Below are positions 31,012 through 35,844 of a stretch of DNA of 35,844 bases, piece by piece (position 1 is the stretch's first letter; each line of letters starts with the position of its first letter). The position numbers and the translations under genes were made by a program. The notes below the pieces were generated by a model, which made no database searches, was not told the origin of the DNA, and was given only the letters and a program-made list of their open reading frames with translations. This stretch comes from an uncultured Collinsella sp. (GTDB lineage: Bacteria; Actinomycetota; Coriobacteriia; Coriobacteriales; Coriobacteriaceae): contig URNI01000007.1 in NCBI GenBank assembly GCA_900549135.1, positions 1-35,844 on the forward strand. Direction: 5' to 3'.

Positions 31012-31197
31012 GGGAAAGCTCATCCCGTTTTGTGCGTCTAGAGTGGGATGCGGCTTCCCAAAGGTGCCGTTAGGGGAAATCACATCCCGGTTTACCCCCT
31101 TGAAATGGGATGCCGTTTCCCGGAGGGGGTCCAGCGGGAAACGGCATCCCATTCTGGGCCCGAAAAGTGGGATACGGTTTCCGGCCGGCATGAAAAA
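31012..31197. repeat. Three-unit 62-bp tandem repeat of alternating inverted 15-mers
   Basis: Three units (31012-31073, 31074-31135, 31136-31197) align without gaps. Each begins with a GGGAAAnnnCATCCC-type 15-mer (31012, 31074, 31136) and carries, 33 bp later, its inverted form GGGATGCGGTTTCCC (31045, 31107, 31169). Starts are therefore spaced 33, 29, 33, 29, 33 bp. Units 2 and 3 together form a perfect palindrome over 31103-31121 against 31135-31153. The remaining bases of each unit are poorly conserved. Each arm can pair with either neighbour, so several exclusive hairpins are possible. Confidence 0.85.
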
Positions 31198-31230
31198 AGC
31201 CTCCGCAGCTCGTGTGGCTGCGGAGGCTTT
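31193..31230 (-). terminator. Terminator of the marR-ABC operon
   Basis: AAAGCCTCCGCAGC (31196-31209) pairs perfectly with GCTGCGGAGGCTTT (31217-31230). Read leftward the stem is followed by six T residues ending at 31193. It lies about 125 nt after the last ABC gene and overlaps the end of the tandem repeat's third unit. Confidence 0.9.
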
Positions 31231-31354
31231 ATTCGTTGCGGTGCATTGTGTTTGGGTCGTTGAGATGAGTCGATTTGCCCCGCAAGAGGAGGGCATTGAC
31301 CTTAGGGTCATGCCCGACGAATGAGCGGCAAATCGGCCATCTCGGCGAGCCGAA

Positions 31355-33274
31355 CTACTCCAGCTCAAACGCTCCGGTATAGAGCTGGTAGTAGTACCCA
31401 TGCTTGGCGATCAGCTCGTCGTGGTTGCCGCGCTCGATGATACGACCGTGGTCCAGGCAGATGATCGCGTCGGAGTTGCGCACGGTGGACAAGCGGTGCG
31501 CGATGACAAACGTCGTGCGGCCTTCCATGAGCTTGTCCATGCCCGCCTGCACGATGGCCTCGGTGCGGGTATCGATGCTCGACGTGGCCTCGTCCAGGAT
31601 CATCGCCGGCGGATCGGCGACGGCGGCGCGTGCGATCGAGATCAGCTGGCGCTGGCCCTGCGACAGCTGTGCGCCGTTGCCGGTGAGCATGGTGTCGTAG
31701 CCGTCGGGCAGGCGGGTGATAAAGTCGTCCGCGCCCGCGAGCTTTGCCGCCGCGATGCACTCCTCGTCGGTGGCATCCAGGTTGCCGTAGCGGATGTTAT
31801 CCATCACAGTGCCGGTGAACAGGTTCACGTCCTGTAGCACGACGCCCAGCGAGCGGCGCAGGTCGGCCTTGCGGATCTTGTTGACGTTGATGCCGTCGTA
31901 GCGGATCTTGCCGTCGGCGATGTCGTAGAAGCGGTTGATGAGGTTGGTGATGGTCGTCTTACCGGCACCGGTGGCGCCGACAAACGCGACCTTCTGGCCC
32001 GGCTTGGCAAACACGGACACGCCGTGCAACACCTCGTGGTCGGGCGTGTAGCCAAAGTCGACGTTGTCCATGACCAGGTCGCCGCGCAGCGGTACGTACT
32101 CGATCTCGCCGGTTGCGCGGTGCGGATGTTTCCATGCCCACATGCCGGTGTGGTGGTCGGCCTCCTCGAACTCCCAGGTCTCGGGGTTCACCTGCGCGTT
32201 GACGAGCGTCACGTAGCCTTCGTCGGCCTCGGGCTTCTCGTCGATGAGCTCAAAGATACGGTCGGCGCCGGCGAGGCCCATGACCACGGCGTTGATCTGC
32301 TGCGAGATCTGGCCGATCTGTCCGCAGAACTGCTTGGTCATGTTGAGGAACGGCACCACGACGGCGATGGACAGCGCCATGCCCGAGATGCTCAGGTTGG
32401 GCACGCCCAGCGCCAGGAAAATGCCGCCTGCCAGTGCGACCAGCACGTAGAGCAGGTTGCCCAGGTTCATAAGGATGGGCATGAGGATGTTGGCGTACAT
32501 GTTGGCCTTTTGCGAGACCTCGAAGAGCTTTTCGTTGCGCTCGTCAAAATCGGCCTCGGCGGCAGACTCGTGGCAGAATGCCTTGACGACCTTCTGGCCG
32601 TTCATGACTTCCTCGATATGGCCCTCGACAACGCCGAGCTCGGTCTGCTGCGCAATAAAGAAGCGCGCGGAGTTGGAGCCGAGCAGCTTGGTCATAAAGG
32701 TCATAAAGGCGACGCCTGCCACAATGACCAGGCACATCCAAACACTGTAGTACAGCATGATAAAGAACACCGTGACGATGACGATGGTCGTCATGAGCAG
32801 GTTGGGCAGCGACTGGCTGATCATCTGGCGCAGCGTGTCGATGTCGTTGGTGTAGTGGCTCATGATGTCGCCGCGCTGGTGCGTGTCGAAGTAGCGAATC
32901 GGCAGGTCCTGCATGCGGTTGAACATCTTCTCGCGCAGCTTCTCGAGCGAGCCCTGCGTGACGATGGCCATGGCGCGGTTCCAGAACAGCGAGGACAGGA
33001 TGCCGACGCCGTAGATGCAGGCGAGGGTGGTCACGAGCTGTGCGATCTTGGGCTGTGCAGCTTCCCAATCGCCCGACTGCCACGATTCGCTAATAATCTG
33101 CAGGGCGCTCTGAAGGAAGGTCGCGCCGATGGAGTTGATGATGGCGCAGAGCACCACGCCGACGACGACGAGGGGCAAAAGCACGGGGTAGAAGCCAAAG
33201 AGCGTCTTGATGAGGCGCGACATGGTGCCACCCTTGCGGTTGAGCGCGCGCTCGGCGGTCGTTGCCTTACTCAT
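31355..33274 (-). CDS. ABC exporter subunit with canonical ATPase site
   Basis: A 639-residue half-transporter and partner of the gene upstream, which it overlaps by 8 nt. After a basic N-terminus come six membrane helices (~25-330). Between the membrane and nucleotide-binding domains is a ~45-residue insertion with a Trp-rich segment (HTGMWAWKHPHR), typical of one Firmicutes/Actinobacteria exporter subgroup. The nucleotide-binding domain has Walker A GATGAGKTT (~430), signature LSQGQRQLI and Walker B MILDEATSSIDTRTE with the catalytic Glu (~561). AAGGAGG lies upstream of ATG 33274. With its degenerate partner it should form an asymmetric exporter under MarR control, probably for drugs, toxins or an endogenous lipid or peptide. 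Confidence 0.93.
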   Translation of the reverse strand: MSKATTAERALNRKGGTMSRLIKTLFGFYPVLLPLVVVGVVLCAIINSIGATFLQSALQIISESWQSGDWEAAQPKIAQLVTTLACIYGVGILSSLFWNRAMAIVTQGSLEKLREKMFNRMQDLPIRYFDTHQRGDIMSHYTNDIDTLRQMISQSLPNLLMTTIVIVTVFFIMLYYSVWMCLVIVAGVAFMTFMTKLLGSNSARFFIAQQTELGVVEGHIEEVMNGQKVVKAFCHESAAEADFDERNEKLFEVSQKANMYANILMPILMNLGNLLYVLVALAGGIFLALGVPNLSISGMALSIAVVVPFLNMTKQFCGQIGQISQQINAVVMGLAGADRIFELIDEKPEADEGYVTLVNAQVNPETWEFEEADHHTGMWAWKHPHRATGEIEYVPLRGDLVMDNVDFGYTPDHEVLHGVSVFAKPGQKVAFVGATGAGKTTITNLINRFYDIADGKIRYDGINVNKIRKADLRRSLGVVLQDVNLFTGTVMDNIRYGNLDATDEECIAAAKLAGADDFITRLPDGYDTMLTGNGAQLSQGQRQLISIARAAVADPPAMILDEATSSIDTRTEAIVQAGMDKLMEGRTTFVIAHRLSTVRNSDAIICLDHGRIIERGNHDELIAKHGYYYQLYTGAFELE

Positions 33275-35081
33275 GTGCCTCGCCTCCTTCCTTGGTCTGA
33301 GCTTGTGTTGCGGATGCCTCGGTGTCGGCTTCGACGGCCTCTTCGCCCTCGGCAGACATCTTGTTCTGCGAGGTGAAGGTCTCGCGGTAGATCTCGCTCG
33401 TCTTGAGCAGCTCGTCGTGGTTACCGATCTGCGCGATACGGCCGCCCTCCATGACGATGATGCGGTCTGCGTCCTGCACGGAGCTAATGCGCTGGGCGAT
33501 GATGAGCTTGGTCGTGTTGGGCAGATAGCTTGCCAGCCCTGCGCGAATCTTGGCGTCGGTCTTGGTGTCGACGGCGCTGGTGGAGTCGTCCAGGATCAAG
33601 ATCTTGGGGCGACGCAGCAGGGCGCGCGCAATGCACAGGCGCTGCTTCTGACCTCCCGAGACATTGGAGCCGCCCTGTTCGATCCAGGTGTCATAGCCCT
33701 TGGGGAAGCCGTCGACAAACTCGTCGGCGCAGGCCAGATGTGCCGCCTCGCGGACCTCCTCGTCGGTGGCGTTCGGGTCGCCCCAGCGCAGATTCTCGGC
33801 GATGGTGCCGCTAAACAGCACGTTTTTCTGCAGCACCATGGCGACCTGGTGGCGCAAGGCGTCCAAGTCGTAGTCGCGCACGTCCATGCCGCCCACGCGC
33901 ACGGTGCCCTCGGTGGCGTCGTACAGGCGGGCGATGAGGTTTACAAGCGTGGACTTGGCCGAGCCGGTGCCGCCGATGATGCCGATGGTCTCGCCGCTCT
34001 TAATGTGCAGGTCGATATCGTCGAGCGCCTGGCGCTTCGCATGCGCGGAATACTTAAAGCTCACGTGGTCAAAGTCGATGGAGCCGTCGACAACCTCGAG
34101 CACGGGCTCGGCGGGATCGGCGATCGTGGGTTCGGCGGCAAGCACCTCGGTAATGCGGTGTGCCGATTCGTCGGCCATGGTCACCATGACAAAGATCATC
34201 GACAGCTGCATCAGGCTCATGAGGATCTGGAAGCCATAGGTAAAGATCGAGGAGAGCTGGCCCACGTCGAACAGCGTGCCCTGGCTCGTGATGATGAGCT
34301 TGGAGCCCAGGTAGATGATGACGACAAACGCGCCGTTGACGCAGATGTTCATCATGGGGTTGTTAAAGGCGAGCAGCTTCTCGGCGCGGGTGAAGTCCAT
34401 CTGGACGTCGCGTGCGGCGGTCGCGAACTTCTCCTTCTCAAAGTCTTCGCGCACATAGCTCTTAACTACGCGCATGCCGGTGACGTTTTCCTCGACGGAC
34501 TCGTTAAGGGCGTCGTACTTGTGGAACACGCGCGAGAAGATGGGGCGCACCTTAAAGATGATAAAGAACAGCCCAAAGCCCAGCAGCGGAATGATGACCA
34601 GGTAGACCATAGCGACGCTGCCGCCCATGATAAATGCCATGGTAAAGGCGAAGATCAATACCAGCGGCGCGCGCACGGCGATACGGATGATCATCATAAA
34701 GGCCTGCTGCACGTTGTTGATATCGGTGGTCAGGCGCGTGACGAGCGAGGAGCTCGAGAACTCATCGATGTTGGCAAAGCTGAACGTCTGGATCTTGTAG
34801 AACAGGTCGTGACGCAGGTTCTTGGCGAAGCCGCAACTCGCATGGCTGCAGGTGACGCCGGCAGCGGCGCCAAAAGCAAGCGACGTCAGCGCGATGAGCA
34901 CCAAAAAGCCCGCGGTGGGAAGCATCTCGGCTACGGTGGTGCCATCTTTGATGGCGTCGATCAGGTTGGCGGTGATAAATGGAATCAGCATCTCGCAGAG
35001 CACCTCGCCAAGCACGAGCAACGGCGTGGCAACGGTGACTTTCATATAGTCGCGGATGCTGCCCATGAGGGTTTTAATCAT
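33267..35081 (-). CDS. ABC exporter subunit with degenerate ATPase site
   Basis: A 604-residue half-transporter with six membrane helices (~15-300) and a nucleotide-binding domain. Walker A reads GGTGSAKST, with Ala in place of the Gly before Lys, and Walker B reads LILDDSTSAVD, with Asp in place of the catalytic Glu; the signature is VSGGQKQRL. These changes mark the degenerate half of a heterodimeric exporter. The C-terminal tail (~25 residues) is acidic and Thr/Ala-rich. It starts at ATG 35081, overlapping the marR gene by 8 nt, with GGAGGA upstream, and overlaps the partner gene by 8 nt, so the three genes are translationally coupled. Confidence 0.93.
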   Translation of the reverse strand: MIKTLMGSIRDYMKVTVATPLLVLGEVLCEMLIPFITANLIDAIKDGTTVAEMLPTAGFLVLIALTSLAFGAAAGVTCSHASCGFAKNLRHDLFYKIQTFSFANIDEFSSSSLVTRLTTDINNVQQAFMMIIRIAVRAPLVLIFAFTMAFIMGGSVAMVYLVIIPLLGFGLFFIIFKVRPIFSRVFHKYDALNESVEENVTGMRVVKSYVREDFEKEKFATAARDVQMDFTRAEKLLAFNNPMMNICVNGAFVVIIYLGSKLIITSQGTLFDVGQLSSIFTYGFQILMSLMQLSMIFVMVTMADESAHRITEVLAAEPTIADPAEPVLEVVDGSIDFDHVSFKYSAHAKRQALDDIDLHIKSGETIGIIGGTGSAKSTLVNLIARLYDATEGTVRVGGMDVRDYDLDALRHQVAMVLQKNVLFSGTIAENLRWGDPNATDEEVREAAHLACADEFVDGFPKGYDTWIEQGGSNVSGGQKQRLCIARALLRRPKILILDDSTSAVDTKTDAKIRAGLASYLPNTTKLIIAQRISSVQDADRIIVMEGGRIAQIGNHDELLKTSEIYRETFTSQNKMSAEGEEAVEADTEASATQAQTKEGGEAHE

Positions 35082-35580
35082 CCAGTTCCTCCCAGGTTAC
35101 ACGGATTTTATCGAGCATTTCGGCGAGGTCCTCGCGCTCGTCGTGGGTGAGCGCACTAAAGGCCTGCTCTCTAAAGCGAATGCGGGCTGCCTGGTCGATG
35201 CGGGCGTTTTCCCGGCCGGTCTCGGTCAGGCGAATGGTGAGCTGCCGTCGATCCTTGGGGTTACGGCTGCGCTCGATGAGGCCGTTGAGCTCGAGCTTGG
35301 ACAGGATCTCGGAAAGCGACCCCGGCTTGAGGTCAAAGTGCATGCCGAGTTCCTGCTGCGACATCTCGCCGCCGGGTTGCTTGGCCAGCAGGCAGATGAT
35401 GGGCGCCTTACCGGACACGCCTCCGCCATGAAAATGCATGTAATGGCCGCAAAAGCCCAGGCCATTGAGGATGCGCTTGGCAAGCTTGTCTTCTGAGCTA
35501 ACCGCTTCGGGTGCATCCGCCGGCTGTGACGGGTCGCCGTCGGGCTCGTGCGAACAAAGGTTAAGAGGTTCATCGCACAT
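35074..35580 (-). CDS. MarR-family transcriptional regulator
   Basis: A 168-residue winged-helix regulator. The N-terminal ~30 residues are acidic and probably flexible. The core (~32-165) shows the MarR pattern: MSQQELGMHFDLKPGSLSEILSKLELNGLIERSRNPKDRRQLTIRLTETG, that is, recognition helix followed by the beta wing with DRRQ. A preceding helix carries GHYMHFHGGG, whose histidines and Cys44 could bind ligand or metal (inference). ATG 35580 has AAAGGAG 12 nt upstream, a long spacing. First gene of the exporter operon, so it is probably an autorepressor that releases DNA when an exported compound is present. Confidence 0.92.
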   Translation of the reverse strand: MCDEPLNLCSHEPDGDPSQPADAPEAVSSEDKLAKRILNGLGFCGHYMHFHGGGVSGKAPIICLLAKQPGGEMSQQELGMHFDLKPGSLSEILSKLELNGLIERSRNPKDRRQLTIRLTETGRENARIDQAARIRFREQAFSALTHDEREDLAEMLDKIRVTWEELDD

Positions 35581-35604
35581 GAATTAGTGTTGCTCCTTTC
35601 TTTA

Positions 35605-35664
35605 GTTAGGTAGTGGAATTGTTTTGTGCCTAACCAATCTAGGAGCATGAGAAATGAATGTCAA
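35605..35664 (-). promoter_or_regulatory. Promoter and candidate MarR operator
   Basis: On the minus strand TTGACA (35664-35659), a 17-nt gap and TAGATT (35641-35636) form a near-consensus promoter. Directly downstream lies a dyad GTTAGG (minus 35634-35629) and CCTAAC (minus 35610-35605), 18 nt apart, covering the start site and early leader. This is a typical position for MarR autorepression. Confidence 0.7.
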
Positions 35665-35844
35665 GGTACCAAAGTAGTTGTTGCGCGGTTTTACCAAACC
35701 GCGCAACGGCTCGACGCTGCAAACCCGCCAGAGCGGCAATCTGCCTTTCAACTTCGGCGGGTTTTCGCTGACTTCGCCAAAACATCGGTGTTGCCCGACC
35801 AGTCGTTTTGGCACTTAGGGACGTTCCTTATGTGCCGGCACTTG
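35665..35844. other. Right edge: hairpins, no gene
   Basis: GTTGCGCGGTTT (35680-35691) pairs perfectly with AAACCGCGCAAC (35696-35707) around TACC. AAACCCGCC (35721-35729) pairs with GGCGGGTTT (35756-35764), with GGCA/TGCC nested inside and TTTT to 35765, resembling a terminator. CCAAAAC...GTTTTGG (about 35780-35812) gives a third stem. No reading frame in this edge is convincing; the hairpins probably belong to the end of a gene beyond the window. Confidence 0.5.

Larger units (their letters stand above)
30916..31354. other. Noncoding gap holding a tandem repeat and a terminator
   Basis: About 440 nt between the GGDEF gene's promoter and the end of the second ABC operon. No coding sequence is convincing. 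It contains a three-unit 62-bp tandem repeat (31012-31197) and a strong leftward terminator (31193-31230), described separately. Confidence 0.6.

Noticed and set aside
31012..31197. CRISPR array
   Set aside because: The repeats alternate in orientation, units are only partly conserved, spacers are 14-18 nt, and no cas gene is near.
33207..35150. A 647-codon open frame on the + strand
   Set aside because: Antisense to the degenerate ABC subunit, with no recognisable motif and a biased composition.

Overview
The window is GC-rich with strong G/C bias at third codon positions. It is gene-dense with short intergenic gaps and consensus AAGGAG/GAGG ribosome-binding sites. Gene content (sortase-anchored surface protein, LTA-synthase-like enzyme, UlaABC-type PTS, Kup, several Type IV ABC exporters) points to a host-associated Gram-positive actinobacterium. 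Codon usage and protein style look most like Coriobacteriia, with gut Collinsella the best guess; this is inference, since no rRNA or other phylogenetic marker is present. I see no tRNA, rRNA, CRISPR, insertion sequence or phage gene. The window reads as chromosomal core and accessory metabolism.

Layout, left to right. (1) 244-5171: a LANTG-anchored coiled-coil surface protein (-) diverges from a two-gene heterodimeric ABC exporter (+). (2) 5299-8594: a flavodoxin-family protein (+) faces an LTA-synthase-like enzyme (-) across a gap full of hairpins. (3) 8808-14580: a nitroreductase, then a potassium locus: Kup transporter, a small one-helix membrane protein, a KdpD-like kinase lacking the N-terminal KdpD/Usp input region, and a KdpE-like regulator, with no kdpFABC. 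(4) 14675-18136: RlmKL-type rRNA methyltransferase (-), whose RlmL half has lost key motifs, divergent from a HAD phosphatase (+). (5) 18181-22302: a DeoR-type regulator (-) divergent from transaldolase plus UlaC/UlaB/UlaA-like PTS IIA, IIB and IIC (+), with an operator-like repeat array between them. (6) 22702-28575 (-): Tex, then an SDR / OFA-type MFS / Gfo-Idh-MocA operon transcribed away from a LysR regulator (28808-29686 +). (7) 29730-30821 (-): a membrane diguanylate cyclase. (8) 31355-35580 (-): marR plus a second heterodimeric ABC exporter, the genes overlapping by 8 nt, with a strong promoter and a candidate operator.

Genes that probably work together are: the two ABC pairs, each with a degenerate subunit encoded first and a canonical one second; Kup with its KdpDE-like system; the DeoR-controlled PTS and transaldolase; and the LysR-controlled dehydrogenase/transporter set.

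The most unusual signals are in intergenic DNA. They are a three-unit 62-bp tandem repeat (31012-31197) whose units are built from alternating inverted 15-mers, a 31-bp inverted repeat enclosing a second hairpin (6136-6267), a 22-bp long-range inverted repeat (24939-25085), a nested palindrome between convergent genes (14605-14671), and three dispersed hairpins sharing a GACAGTCC-like apex (9686, 12171, 26333).
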